The notes: generated by a model not told the origin, from the sequence alone. Positions 37,224 to 46,766 are shown, counted from the stretch's first letter. The stretch: 64,000 nucleotides of DNA from Micromonospora olivasterospora (GCF_007830265.1 NZ_VLKE01000001.1:6510001-6574000), one strand, 5' to 3'. Numbers and translations are program-made.

Positions 37224-38398
37224 CGGCTGCTCCTGAGGATGAAGGAAACACTGAGTGCGGCGATTACCGCACCGAACAGCGCCGGCGCGGCCGGTCCGGA
37301 CAGGCCGGCCAGGATGGAGGCGGACAGCCCGGCGGCGACGGCGCCGCCCTTGGACCAGGCTTCGACGGTGCCGAACAGCCGGCCGGGCGGGTGGGCTGCG
37401 GCGGCGCGGGCGGTCAGCTTCGCCAGCGCGACCAGGCCGCAGGTCAGTCCGGCGCCGAGCAGCAGCCTGCCGGTGACGAGCAGAGGGGGGCTTGCCCAGG
37501 TTACCGCCGCTGGGTGGGCTGCGGCGCCGAGCGCGACGAGGGCGAACGCGGCCGTGAGACCCCGGATCGGGTCCAGCCTCGGCATGACAAGCGGAGCCGC
37601 GAGCAGGTAACACACGTGCGGCAAGGCGAACAGCGCGCCGGCCAGGGCGGGACCGGCGGTGGGCCAGGCGGCCTGCACCACCGGCAGCAGGTACGGGAAC
37701 GTGACGACCGTGGCCAGCACGAATGCCGCCTCCAGTACGCACAGTAGTCGGATGCTCGGCGCCGGGCCCGACCCGGACAGCGGGTCGGCCGGTGCCGCCG
37801 TCGTGGTCGCTGGGCGCGGCTCGGGCAGGGCGAGGGTCAGGCCGGCGGCCACCAGCGGTCCGAGGGCGGCGATGGCATACATACCTCGCACGTCGACGTG
37901 GGTGGCGAGCAGACCGGCTGCGGTCGGCGCCACGGCCAGTGCCGCCCGGGCGGATGCCTGGGCCGCCGTGAGTGCCTTGGCCAGTCGGGGCCCGCTGAGT
38001 CCGGCGGCGAGGTAGGCGCCGGTTGCGGCGAACGTGCCGCCCAGCAGCCCCTGCAGGGCGAGGGTGGCCGCCAGCGCTGTCACCGCCTGGACCTGGGAGG
38101 TGAGCAGGAACGCCACGGCCAGGCCGAGCTGGGCGCGCAGCAGCAGCCGCTTCCGGCCGTACCGGTCGGCCAGCCGGCCCCACAGCGGCGCCGATAGTGC
38201 GGTCGCGGCGGTGGGCACGACGTAGAGCGCGCCGGCCCAGGTCGCGTGTGGGTCACCGAGCGCCGGCAAGAGCTGGGGCAGGTACGGCGGCAACCCCAGT
38301 GCCGCGAACGCCGCGGTGAAGTGGCAGGCGACCACGGCGGCGACGTGGCGCCGGCGTAGCTCAGGTGCAGTCGTGGGTGCCTGAAGCGTCGCGGTCAC
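37220..38398 (-). CDS. MFS siderophore exporter (PvsC position)
   Basis: A 392-aa twelve-helix major facilitator. The loop 2-3 motif WGRLADRYGRKRLLLRAQLG is intact. GTG 38398 overlaps the preceding NIS stop (GTGA), and its own end overlaps the next NIS start. Location within a NIS operon points to export of the finished siderophore. It resembles drug/proton antiporters, so cargo is inferred from context. Confidence 0.88.
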   Translation of the reverse strand: MTATLQAPTTAPELRRRHVAAVVACHFTAAFAALGLPPYLPQLLPALGDPHATWAGALYVVPTAATALSAPLWGRLADRYGRKRLLLRAQLGLAVAFLLTSQVQAVTALAATLALQGLLGGTFAATGAYLAAGLSGPRLAKALTAAQASARAALAVAPTAAGLLATHVDVRGMYAIAALGPLVAAGLTLALPEPRPATTTAAPADPLSGSGPAPSIRLLCVLEAAFVLATVVTFPYLLPVVQAAWPTAGPALAGALFALPHVCYLLAAPLVMPRLDPIRGLTAAFALVALGAAAHPAAVTWASPPLLVTGRLLLGAGLTCGLVALAKLTARAAAAHPPGRLFGTVEAWSKGGAVAAGLSASILAGLSGPAAPALFGAVIAALSVSFILRSSR

Positions 38399-40092
38399 GG
38401 TGTCTCCTCGGTCCGCGCGGCGAGGGCTCGCGAGCTCGCTCCTCGCGTCGACGGGTCCTCCCGCAGATAGTTCGGGCCGGTGCGCAGGTAGTACTTGTTG
38501 ATGTCGGCGCAGCCGATCCGGTCCTTGGGCAGCAGCGTTCCGGCGGTGAGCATCGCCTTGATCGGAAGCGTGGCGGCGTCCAGCACGCGTTCGGTGAACA
38601 GGCGTGCGCAGGCGCCACCGGCCCACCGGTCCCGCGCGGCGACCAGCCGGTGCCGCAGGGCCGCGGCAGGCGTTGGGACTGGCAGACCGCGCGCGGCGAG
38701 GGCGAGCAGCGGCGCCGCCGCGCACAGGTGCAGGGTGATGGTGGTGAACACGTCGGCGAGCTCGCCCGGATCGTCGACCCGCATGCGGGCGTCGTCGAGT
38801 GCCACGGCGTGCCGGGAGTCGAGCCGGGCGCCGTCGTTGTCCTTGTAGAGCAGCCGCACCCCGCCGCCCGGGTCGATCACGAGGTGGATGTTCTGCTGGT
38901 GTGCCTCCAGCGCGATGCCGTGGCGCAGCCACAGGTACACGTGCCAGTCGATGAGCAGGTCGAGGTAGGCGTCCAGCAGCGGTCGTGGGTCACCGCTGGC
39001 CACCCGCTCGACGACGGTCGTACCGCCGGGGTCCGGTGCCGCAAGGGCAGCGACGGGGACGACGAGGCTCGACGCGAGCGTGGTCGGGTAGCGGCGCAGC
39101 AGGAACGCTCGCGTCTCGTCGCCGGTGTGGCCGTAGGTGGTCTCGTCGGCGTGCAGGATCCGGTCGGCGAATCGCGGCTCACCGGCGGCTATACGTTGCA
39201 GGAGGCGGTGTACGGCGTCGCCGTCGGTCAGGGTGCCGGGGGCGATCGTTCGCCGGTTGCGGGCGCCGAGGGTGGCGGTGGCCAGCGGCAGCTTGAGGTG
39301 GGTGTACGGGTCGGCGGCGAGGGCGACGGTGCGCATCGACAGCGTCGGGCGGACCAGCACGGGTGGGGTGTCTACGGCCGGCAGGTCCAGCCGGTCGGCG
39401 GTGAGCGGGTGGACGGGCAGCAGCATGGTGTCCGGGTCACCGGTGCCCGGCCACCACGGCGGCAGGCTTCCGGTGAGGGTGACCTCGGCGCGCTTGGTCG
39501 GCAACCACCGCAGCGCGAAGGTAGGGGCGTGTTCCGGCGCGTACGCGCGGAGTTCGGCGTCGTCCAGGCCGTGTCGGCACCGGCTGGTCGGGTGTACCGG
39601 GTGGTCGGTGTGTGCGGCGAGCGTCTCGTCGAGCAGGGCGCCGGCCATCCCCGTCGGCTGTTCGGCGCGGGCTGCGGCCACCGCGGCGTACACCCCGCTC
39701 TGGTGCTGTGCCGCGAGCCGCCGGGCGGCCAACTCGCCGTGGCATTCGGCGACGAACGCCGCCCAGCCGGTCTGCGCCTGCGGATCGTCGATCGGGGCGA
39801 GGATGTTGAGCAGCGCGTCGAGGGTGTCGACCAGTACTGGGATGTCGTCGCCTCGCTGCGCGAGGAACATCGGTCGGGAGGTTCGCAGGTGGTGTTGGAA
39901 ACCGTCGGGGCGTACTGGCAGGCGGAGCCGCTTGTCCCGGCCGGTGTGCGTGCACCAGTCATCGCCGTCGCGGTGACCGTTGGTGCTCAGGCCCAGGTGG
40001 TTCTCGCGCAGCAGCGCGTCCAGGACTCGCTGGAACACCTGCTGCTCCGTGGTCTTATAGGCGTCGGTGGGTGCCTCGCCCCGCACTCTCAT
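38395..40092 (-). CDS. NIS siderophore synthetase (IucA/IucC family, PvsB position)
   Basis: A 565-aa synthetase. Motifs: LLPVHPLTADRLDLP, VLVRPTLSMRTVALA, THLKLPLATATLGARNRRTI, LEAHQQNIHLVID and LLYKDNDGARL, which together form the ATP and substrate sites of the IucA/IucC fold. ATG 40092 overlaps the ATP-grasp stop (ATGA). It differs clearly from the synthetase at 35652-37223, so the two probably make different bonds, as PvsB and PvsD do in vibrioferrin. Confidence 0.92.
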   Translation of the reverse strand: MRVRGEAPTDAYKTTEQQVFQRVLDALLRENHLGLSTNGHRDGDDWCTHTGRDKRLRLPVRPDGFQHHLRTSRPMFLAQRGDDIPVLVDTLDALLNILAPIDDPQAQTGWAAFVAECHGELAARRLAAQHQSGVYAAVAAARAEQPTGMAGALLDETLAAHTDHPVHPTSRCRHGLDDAELRAYAPEHAPTFALRWLPTKRAEVTLTGSLPPWWPGTGDPDTMLLPVHPLTADRLDLPAVDTPPVLVRPTLSMRTVALAADPYTHLKLPLATATLGARNRRTIAPGTLTDGDAVHRLLQRIAAGEPRFADRILHADETTYGHTGDETRAFLLRRYPTTLASSLVVPVAALAAPDPGGTTVVERVASGDPRPLLDAYLDLLIDWHVYLWLRHGIALEAHQQNIHLVIDPGGGVRLLYKDNDGARLDSRHAVALDDARMRVDDPGELADVFTTITLHLCAAAPLLALAARGLPVPTPAAALRHRLVAARDRWAGGACARLFTERVLDAATLPIKAMLTAGTLLPKDRIGCADINKYYLRTGPNYLREDPSTRGASSRALAARTEETP

Positions 40093-41273
40093 GCGATGTC
40101 CCAGCGGTGGGAGGCGCGGAAGCTGCGCAGGGCGACCGCCACCGCTTCCGGGTCCGCGCCGACGGCGTGCACGACGGCCAGATAGTCGCGGTTGGTACCG
40201 GTGACCGCGGAGGTGGTCCCCACGTTCCGCAGCGGTCGGCAGCCGACCCTGGCATCGCCTAGCTGCAGGTCGATGGCGCCGGGTGCCGCGACGAGGGTGC
40301 CGGACCGGCCGGCGCAGACGTACTCCACCCGGACGTACCGCGGGACCGTGTTCGGGTCGGGCAGCGGCATAGCGGCCAGCGACTCGCCCAGGTGCACCCG
40401 GATGACGTACTCGAACAGGGGCACCTCAAGCAGTTCAGCGAGGATCAGGTCCATCCGGTCGCCGATGAGCCGGTAGTTCACCTCGATGAGCCGAGCCCGG
40501 CCCTCCTGCAGGACGAACTCGGTGTGGCATGCACCGAAACCGGCGCCGAGGGCGTCGAGCTGCGCCCGCAGGTCCGCGACCACCGGTGCGGGCAGCGCCG
40601 GCGACCAGTCGAGACTCTCCTCGACGAAGCTGGGCGGCGGGCCGAGGGTGGTGTGCCAGCCCCCGGTCACCGCGAGGGCGGACCCGTCGCCCAGCGTGTC
40701 GAAGGTGTGCAGCTCGCCCGCGAGGTACTCCTCGACGACGAGACTCACCTCCGGCCGACGCGCCCGGACCTCGGCTACCCGAGCGGTGAGTTCGGCCAGG
40801 TCGGTGACGAGGTAGGTGTCTTCGCTGGCGACGCCTTCGCGGGGCTTGACCACCGCGGGGAAGGGCAGGGACGCGGCGACGGCGACGTCGTCGTCCGGGC
40901 CGAGGGTGACGGTGGCGACCGTGTCCAGGCCGGCGTCGGCCAGGGTCCGCCGGGTGAGCCGCTTGTCCTTGCACCGTAGGGTGGCCCGCCAGTCCTTGCC
41001 TGGCAGGCCGAGGTATTCCGCCGCGAGCGCGGTCGGGGTCTGCAGATGGTCGCTGTTGGACAACACGGCTGCGGGTCGTGGACCGTGGTGGATGGCGTCG
41101 ATGACGGCGCGGGCGTCGCGGACGTCGCAGCCGGTGACGTCGGCGACCACCGGTGGCCATCCGTCCGGTTGGTCGGTGAGCACCGTGACGGGTAGCCCGA
41201 GCCGGGCGGCGGCCGGCAGGAACCCGTCGAGGACGGAGTCGGTCGGATTGAGCGCTGTCAAATACAGCCGCAC
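40089..41273 (-). CDS. ATP-grasp ligase (PvsA position)
   Basis: A 394-aa ATP-grasp enzyme. Visible: CKDKRLTRRTLADAGLDTVA, PFPAVVKPREGVASEDTYLV (ATP-binding Lys), VVEEYLAGELHTFDTLG and FGACHTEFVLQEGRARLIEV followed by NYRLIGDRMD (metal ligands Glu and Asn). Start GTG 41273 has GGAGG 7 bp upstream. Such enzymes join an acyl phosphate to an amine; PvsA does this in vibrioferrin assembly. First gene of the five-gene coupled run, 105 bp after the binding-protein gene. Confidence 0.87.
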   Translation of the reverse strand: MRLYLTALNPTDSVLDGFLPAAARLGLPVTVLTDQPDGWPPVVADVTGCDVRDARAVIDAIHHGPRPAAVLSNSDHLQTPTALAAEYLGLPGKDWRATLRCKDKRLTRRTLADAGLDTVATVTLGPDDDVAVAASLPFPAVVKPREGVASEDTYLVTDLAELTARVAEVRARRPEVSLVVEEYLAGELHTFDTLGDGSALAVTGGWHTTLGPPPSFVEESLDWSPALPAPVVADLRAQLDALGAGFGACHTEFVLQEGRARLIEVNYRLIGDRMDLILAELLEVPLFEYVIRVHLGESLAAMPLPDPNTVPRYVRVEYVCAGRSGTLVAAPGAIDLQLGDARVGCRPLRNVGTTSAVTGTNRDYLAVVHAVGADPEAVAVALRSFRASHRWDIA

Positions 41274-41336
41274 CGTGAAACCTCCGGATGGCAAGGTCCG
41301 ACGTGAGCCGGTCGGGCAGGGGCGCCCGGGATCCGC

Positions 41337-41361
41337 GCGGGCCCCGGTCGTGGGAGCCCGC
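41337..41361 (-). other. Possible hairpin between the binding-protein gene and the NIS operon
   Basis: GCGGGC at 41337-41342 pairs with GCCCGC at 41356-41361 across a 13-base loop. It could lower read-through from the binding-protein gene or protect its mRNA. No U-tract follows, so it is not a clear terminator. Confidence 0.3.
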
Positions 41362-41378
41362 ACGCGTGAGACGTGGTG

Positions 41379-42368
41379 TTACTTCGCCGCGTCGACTCCG
41401 AAGGCCTTGGCGAGGTCGTCGAGCACGAAGTGCGCCCCCTGCGCCGACACCGAGGTCATCCACAACTCGTCCTTGACCTCGTACACCCGTCCGGCTTGGA
41501 CGGCCTTGAGCCGCTGCCACAGCGGGTTGGCCTGGAACTTGGCCTTGCGGTCGGAGCCGCCGGCGTAGACGGTCACGAAGACGTGGTCGGCGTCGGCCAG
41601 CTCGATCTGCTCCTCGCTGATCTCCTCGGCGAAGGTGTCCTTGTCCTGCGACGCCGGGCGCTTGAGGCCGGCGTCGTTGAGGACGATGCCGATGAACGAC
41701 GCGTGCGCCATCAGGCGGGTGGGGCCGTCGACGAACCGCACGACCGACACTGTCGGCTCGCCCGCCTTCGCGTTGATGGCGGCGCCGATCTGCTTCGCGC
41801 GGGCCTCATACTCGGCGAGCTTGCTGGCTGCTTTCGCTTCCTCCCCAAGGGCCTTGCCGAGGAGGGTGATGTTGTCCTTCCAGATCGGGCCGGTGGTCTT
41901 CACGAACACGGTCGGCGCGATCTTGGAAAGCTTGTCGTAGAGGACGTCGTGCCGCACGGTGGCCGAGACGATCAGGTCCGGCTTGAGTGAGGCGATGAGT
42001 TCGAGGTTCGGGTTGTCCAGCGGACCGATGTCCTTGGTGTCCTTGACGGCGTCGCCGAGGTACTCGGGGAAGGTCTTCTGGTTGCGGTAGCTGGCGATGC
42101 CGCCGACCAGCGGACGTTCCAGGAGCACGACGGCCTCGACGAGGCTGTTGTCGAGAGCGACGATCCGCTGCGGCTTCGTCTTGATCTCGGTGGTGCCCTT
42201 GTCGTGGGTGATGCTACGGGGGAAGCCCGCCGTAGCATCAACGCCCGCGGTTGGGGTGGCGTCCGTAGCCGGGGTGCAGGCCGACAGCCCGACAGCCAAG
42301 CTCAGCGCTGCTGTCAAGCCGACCGCGATCCTGGCGACCGCCGAGTAGCGGCGCGCGAACTGCAGCAT
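41379..42368 (-). CDS. Ferric-siderophore-binding lipoprotein (FecB/FepB type)
   Basis: A 329-aa binding protein. Its signal sequence has lipobox LSAC with Cys31, followed by a Thr/Ala linker. Then KTKPQRIVALDNSLVEAVVL, SLKPDLIVSA, RPASQDKDTFAEEISEEQIE and VYEVKDELWMT mark the two lobes of class III siderophore-binding proteins. Two iron boxes lie upstream. It sits between the FecCD/ATPase operon and the NIS genes on the same strand, so it should capture the ferric form of the cluster's siderophore. Confidence 0.92.
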   Translation of the reverse strand: MLQFARRYSAVARIAVGLTAALSLAVGLSACTPATDATPTAGVDATAGFPRSITHDKGTTEIKTKPQRIVALDNSLVEAVVLLERPLVGGIASYRNQKTFPEYLGDAVKDTKDIGPLDNPNLELIASLKPDLIVSATVRHDVLYDKLSKIAPTVFVKTTGPIWKDNITLLGKALGEEAKAASKLAEYEARAKQIGAAINAKAGEPTVSVVRFVDGPTRLMAHASFIGIVLNDAGLKRPASQDKDTFAEEISEEQIELADADHVFVTVYAGGSDRKAKFQANPLWQRLKAVQAGRVYEVKDELWMTSVSAQGAHFVLDDLAKAFGVDAAK

Positions 42369-42386
42369 GAACTCTCCTCATCGGAT

Positions 42387-42430
42387 AAGTTAGGGTGCCC
42401 TTACCGGGGGAGATTAGCTTAGCCTATCCT
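42387..42430. promoter_or_regulatory. Two iron boxes upstream of the binding-protein/NIS operon
   Basis: AAGTTAGGGTGCCCTTACC (42387-42405) and TTAGCTTAGCCTATCCT (42414-42430) each resemble the iron-box consensus. They lie 19-62 bp upstream of ATG 42368. The pair suggests tight or cooperative repression when iron is plentiful. Confidence 0.8.
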
Positions 42431-42820
42431 TTGTGCCTGGACCCGGACGGGCTGACCGTCCGATTCGGCGCCGCTGAGTTGACACGCCTGCCTCACCGAC
42501 GCGGCGCGCGCCATCGTCATAGACCGATCCGCCGCCGAGCGCGTCACCCACGGAATACACCTGCTCGTGCCGCTGCTGAACGGCGCCGGCCAGCTGGTGC
42601 GGCGTGGTCCCCGTGCGTTGGGCGTGGATGCCGCCGACCGGTTGATGACCGCACTGTTCCACAACAGCCAGGTGCTGGGCCGCCTCGACGCCTGGCCCGC
42701 GCCCAGAGACTGCTCACCGGCATGCCCGCCTCAGTGCGGCAGCGGATCCGGCTCATGGACACACCCGCTCAACAGTGTCGAGGAGAGCACCCGTCGCGGT
42801 GTCGGCGTCGATTCAGACCC
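42431..42820 (+). other. Unrecognised coding-like relic between the two iron operons
   Basis: The plus strand reads DRSAAERVTHGIHLLVPLLN, then GAGQLVRRGPRALGVDAADR and LMTALFHNSQVLGRLDAW. After a shift it reads LLTGMPASVRQRIRLMDTPA. It looks coding, but starts and stops do not fit one frame and I know no matching family. It may be the end of a lost gene of the siderophore cluster. Confidence 0.3.
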
Positions 42821-43612
42821 TCACGCCCTGACCCGGCGTCCTTCCGGTATGACGATCGGCGTGCCGGCTACCGGGCACGTGATGATGCGACAATCCAGGC
42901 CGAACACCTCCCGGACCAGCGCCGGGGTTACCGCCTCCGCCGGGGGCCCGGCGGCGACGACGGCGCCATCGCGCATCGCGACCAGATGGTCGGCGTACCG
43001 GCAGGCCTGGTTGAGGTCATGCAAGACCATCACCACGGTGGTGCCCCTCCGGTCGTTCAGCTCCCGGACCAGCTCCAGGACATCGACCTGATAAGCCAGA
43101 TCGAGGTAGGTTGTCGGCTCGTCCAGCAGCAGCACCGGGGTGTCCTGGGCCAGCGCCATCGCGATCCACACCCGTTGCCGCTGCCCACCGGACAGCTCGT
43201 CGAGTACCCGGTCGGCCAGCTCCATCGCACCGGTGGCCCGCAACGCATCGTCAACGACATCCTCGTCGGCCCGCGACCACTGCCGCCACCACCGTTGATG
43301 CGGCGTGCGGCCCCGAGCCACCAGGTCCCGAACGGTGATGCCGTCCGGAGCGATCGGCGCCTGGGGCAGCAGCGCGAGCCGGCGGGCCAGCTCCCGCCCG
43401 GCAAGGTCGCCGATCGGATCCTCGCCCAGGTAGACCGCTCCGCGAGTGGGAACCAACAGCCGGGCCAAGGCCCGCAGCGCGGTGGACTTGCCGCACGCGT
43501 TAGGGCCGACCAAAACGCTGACGCGGCCCGCCGGCATGTCCAGATCGAGGCCATCGGCCACGATGTGGTCGCCGTAGGCCAGGCGCAAATGACTGCCTCG
43601 CACCGCCGTCAT
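42821..43612 (-). CDS. Ferric-siderophore ABC transporter ATPase (FepC/FecE type)
   Basis: A 263-aa ATPase: Walker A GPNACGKST, signature LSGGQRQR, Walker B VLLLDEPTTYLD and H-loop VLHDLNQACRYADH, the usual FecE-type wording. It follows the FecCD gene by 2 bp. It pairs with the two permeases upstream and the binding protein downstream. Confidence 0.94.
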   Translation of the reverse strand: MTAVRGSHLRLAYGDHIVADGLDLDMPAGRVSVLVGPNACGKSTALRALARLLVPTRGAVYLGEDPIGDLAGRELARRLALLPQAPIAPDGITVRDLVARGRTPHQRWWRQWSRADEDVVDDALRATGAMELADRVLDELSGGQRQRVWIAMALAQDTPVLLLDEPTTYLDLAYQVDVLELVRELNDRRGTTVVMVLHDLNQACRYADHLVAMRDGAVVAAGPPAEAVTPALVREVFGLDCRIITCPVAGTPIVIPEGRRVRA

Positions 43613-43614
43613 GC

Positions 43615-44742
43615 TCAGCCTCCCGTTCCGGCCCGGTGCGCCCGAGCTAGCAACCACATCAGATACGGCGCGCCAACGGTCCCAGTGACGACACCGACCG
43701 GCAGCTCGATCGGCGCGAACACCAGCCGGGCGAGCAGGTCCGCGCCCAGCAGGAGCGCGGCGCCGACGCAGCCGCTGGTGAGGATCGGCAGGCTCGCGCT
43801 TCCGGTCAGCCGCCGGGCGATCTGCGGCGCGGCCAGCGCCACGAACGCCACCGGTCCTGCCGCCGCCGTGGCCACCGCCGCCAGCCCCACCCCGGCCACG
43901 AGCAGCACCATCCGCGCCCGGTCGACCGGCAGCCCCAACACTCGCGCGGTGTCGTCGTCGTACTGCGCCAACTGGTACGGCCGGATCAACCCGACCATGA
44001 CAGGCACCAGAACCAGCAGCGCGAGGCCCACCCACCCGGCGTGCTCGAACCCGCGCCCGTTGAGGCTGCCGGTCAACCACACCATCGCCCGCGACGCCTG
44101 ATCGATGTCGGCCCGTGCCAGCAGCCATGCGGTCAGCGCCTGGAGCGCGCCGTGCACACCCAGACCGACCAGCACGAACCGGTACCCCGTGATCGTGCCC
44201 GCCCGGAACGCCATCACGTAGATGAACCCGGCTGCGGCCAGTGCCCCCAACAGCGCCCCCACCGGCACCACCGCATACGAACCGGCCCCCGCTGCCGCGA
44301 CGCCACCCAGCAAGATCGCACCGACCCCACCCGCACTGGCCCCCGCCGACACACCGATCAGATCTGGGCTCGCCAACGGGTTACGGGTCAGCGCCTGAAA
44401 CAGCGCCCCGGCCAGACCGAACGCGCAGCCGACCAGCAGACCGGTGAGCGCCCGCGGCAGCCGCAGCTCCACCACGATCAGCGCGGCGTCCGCACTACCG
44501 GCACCAGTCAGGGCAGCCACGACATCGCGTACCGGGATCGGAAACTCGCCCAGCGACAGCGAGGCCACGACGCCGCCAGCAACAACGGCCAGAACTGCGG
44601 CCAACACCGCCCACACCCGGGGCCGCAGCACGCCGCCGACCGGACCGAACTGCCACCCGATCCGCCCAGCGGACCGATACAGCCGGCCCGGCCGGGCAGG
44701 CCGCCGCGCGACCGGCACGTCACGCAAACGAAGACCAGTCAC
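43615..44742 (-). CDS. Ferric-siderophore permease (FecCD family), second of two
   Basis: A 375-aa membrane protein with nine to ten helices after a cytoplasmic N-terminus of about 35 residues. Family marks: ELRLPRALTGLLVGCAFGLA, GALFQALTRNPLASPDLIGV and PVAFVALAAPQIARRLTG. GTG 44742 overlaps the previous stop (GTGA). It forms the heterodimeric channel with the gene at 44739-45800. Confidence 0.93.
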   Translation of the reverse strand: MTGLRLRDVPVARRPARPGRLYRSAGRIGWQFGPVGGVLRPRVWAVLAAVLAVVAGGVVASLSLGEFPIPVRDVVAALTGAGSADAALIVVELRLPRALTGLLVGCAFGLAGALFQALTRNPLASPDLIGVSAGASAGGVGAILLGGVAAAGAGSYAVVPVGALLGALAAAGFIYVMAFRAGTITGYRFVLVGLGVHGALQALTAWLLARADIDQASRAMVWLTGSLNGRGFEHAGWVGLALLVLVPVMVGLIRPYQLAQYDDDTARVLGLPVDRARMVLLVAGVGLAAVATAAAGPVAFVALAAPQIARRLTGSASLPILTSGCVGAALLLGADLLARLVFAPIELPVGVVTGTVGAPYLMWLLARAHRAGTGG

Positions 44743-45800
44743 CGGGTGTGCTCGCGCAGTACGCCGCGCTTGACCAGCACGATAAGGAACGGCGCCCCGA
44801 CGAGGGCGGTCACGACACCCGCCTGAACCTCACCGGGATGGTCCAGAATCCGCCCCAACGTATCGGCAGACAGCAGCAGCACCGCACCGCCAAGCGCCGA
44901 ACACGGCAGCAGCCACCGCAAATCAGGACCGGTGAACGCCCGCACCACATGCGGAACCACCAGGCCCACAAATGTCACCGGCCCGGCCGCCGCCACCGCC
45001 GCACCGGTCAACAAGATGACCGAGGCAGCACCCAGCAGCCGCGTCGTACCGACCTGGACGCCAAGCCCGCTGGCCACGTCATCACCGAGCGCCAAAGCAT
45101 TGAGCCGCGGGACGAGCGCCACCGCCAAGACCCCACCGACAAGGACGAACGGACTCAACTGGCCGGCGAGCGCGGCGTCACGGCCAGCCAGAGATCCCAC
45201 CGCCCAGAACCGGTACTCGTCCAAGGTACGCACATCGAGCAGCACCAACGCGTAGGTGAAACTGCCGAGCAGAGCCGTGACCGCAGCCCCCGCCAGCGCG
45301 AGTTTCACCGGCGACGCGCCACCGCTGCGCGCCGAGCCCCGCCCCGCCCCGCCGATCACGTAGACCAAAGCTCCGGCGCAGGCCGCACCGGCGAAGGCGA
45401 ACCACACGTACTCGTACGGCGACGTGAACCCAAACACTCCGATGCCTGCCGCCACCGCCACTGCCGCCCCGGCCGAGATACCCAGCAAGCCCGGATCGGC
45501 CAACGGATTTCGGGTCAACTCCTGCGCGAGTGCCCCGGCCAGTCCCAACGCCAACCCGACCAGCAGACCCAGCAACGTCCGGGGGAAGCGCAGTGCCGAG
45601 ACCACCAGCGCGTCGCCCGAACGGCCCCCACGCAGCGCCGCGAACACATCAGCCATCGGCACGCTCTTCGAGCCGACCGTCACGCTGAGAAATGCCGCAA
45701 CCACAGCGGCCAACAGCAGCGCCGCCAGCACGGCCGACCGACGCGACACCACGCCGCCGGACCGGCCTGCCGGCACGAAGGAATCACGGGCAACGGGCAC
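44739..45800 (-). CDS. Ferric-siderophore permease (FecCD family), first of two
   Basis: A 353-aa permease. Marks: ALRFPRTLLGLLVGLALGLA, GALAQELTRNPLADPGLLGI and PVTFVGLVVPHVVRAFTG. A longer open frame extends upstream through the iron box, but GTG 45800, 5 bp after the box, gives family length. The operator-to-start spacing resembles that of the fusion gene at 27999. First gene of the importer operon. Confidence 0.92.
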   Translation of the reverse strand: MPVARDSFVPAGRSGGVVSRRSAVLAALLLAAVVAAFLSVTVGSKSVPMADVFAALRGGRSGDALVVSALRFPRTLLGLLVGLALGLAGALAQELTRNPLADPGLLGISAGAAVAVAAGIGVFGFTSPYEYVWFAFAGAACAGALVYVIGGAGRGSARSGGASPVKLALAGAAVTALLGSFTYALVLLDVRTLDEYRFWAVGSLAGRDAALAGQLSPFVLVGGVLAVALVPRLNALALGDDVASGLGVQVGTTRLLGAASVILLTGAAVAAAGPVTFVGLVVPHVVRAFTGPDLRWLLPCSALGGAVLLLSADTLGRILDHPGEVQAGVVTALVGAPFLIVLVKRGVLREHTR

Positions 45801-45805
45801 CCAAG

Positions 45806-45824
45806 TAAGATAAGGCATACCTAA
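45806..45824. promoter_or_regulatory. Iron box of the FecCD operon
   Basis: On the minus strand TTAGGTATGCCTTATCTTA resembles the iron-box consensus in both half-sites (TTAGG.....CCTTA). It lies 5 bp before GTG 45800. Confidence 0.82.
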
Positions 45825-45974
45825 CAAGGCTCCAACTGGCGGCCGCGCGACGTCCGCCACAGCTAGCGAAACGCCCCCAAGGAGACAAGTCCGGCCGAAA
45901 TGGATCCACGGCTGGGCGGGGTATCCCGAATGCACACCAACCGCCCACCCCCTGAGAAATCCTCGAGGAATCAT

Positions 45975-46276
<302 letters not shown>

Positions 46277-46316
46277 GCCAGCGCCAGCCGCGCCTACCTC
46301 CGCGGGCAGTCGATGA

Positions 46317-46766
46317 TCTCCGCGCACCGAACTGCGTAACCGTGGTGTGCGGGATGTGCTCATCGCCTGCTGCGACGGGCTGACCGGCCTGCCCGAGGCG
46401 ATCGAAGCGGTGTGGCCCCACACCACGGTCCAGACGTGTGTCGTGCACCTGATCCGCGCCGCGATGACGTTCGTGTCCTACAAGGACCGTCGGGCAATGG
46501 CCGCCGCGCTCAAGGAGATCTACACCGCCCCGACGGTGGAGGCCGCCGAGACCGCGCTGCTCGCCTTCGCCGACAGCCCACTCGGTGAGCGCCACCCCGC
46601 CGCCGTCGCCGTCTGGGAACGGGCCTGGGACAGGTTCACCCCGTTCCTCGCCTTCCCACCCGAGATCAGGAAGATCATCTACACCACCAACGCGATCGAG
46701 TCGTTCAACTACCAGATCCGAAAGGTCATCAAGAACCGCGGACACTTCGCCTCGACTACACCCTCG
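46317..46766 (+). pseudogene. IS256-family (mutator) transposase fragment
   Basis: Reading [40 protein letters not shown] and [20 protein letters not shown], this is the second half of the DDE core of IS256 enzymes. It holds the second Asp (CDGL) and the final Glu (NAIESFN). It lacks the N-terminal half and loses similarity after RGHF at about 46745. From there to 47000 no further gene is seen. Confidence 0.88.

Noticed and set aside
35652..38183. An 843-codon minus frame covering the second NIS synthetase and the MFS gene
   Set aside because: The upstream 320 codons are Arg-rich shadow of the MFS gene. ATG 37223 with AGGAG and ATGA overlap is the true start.
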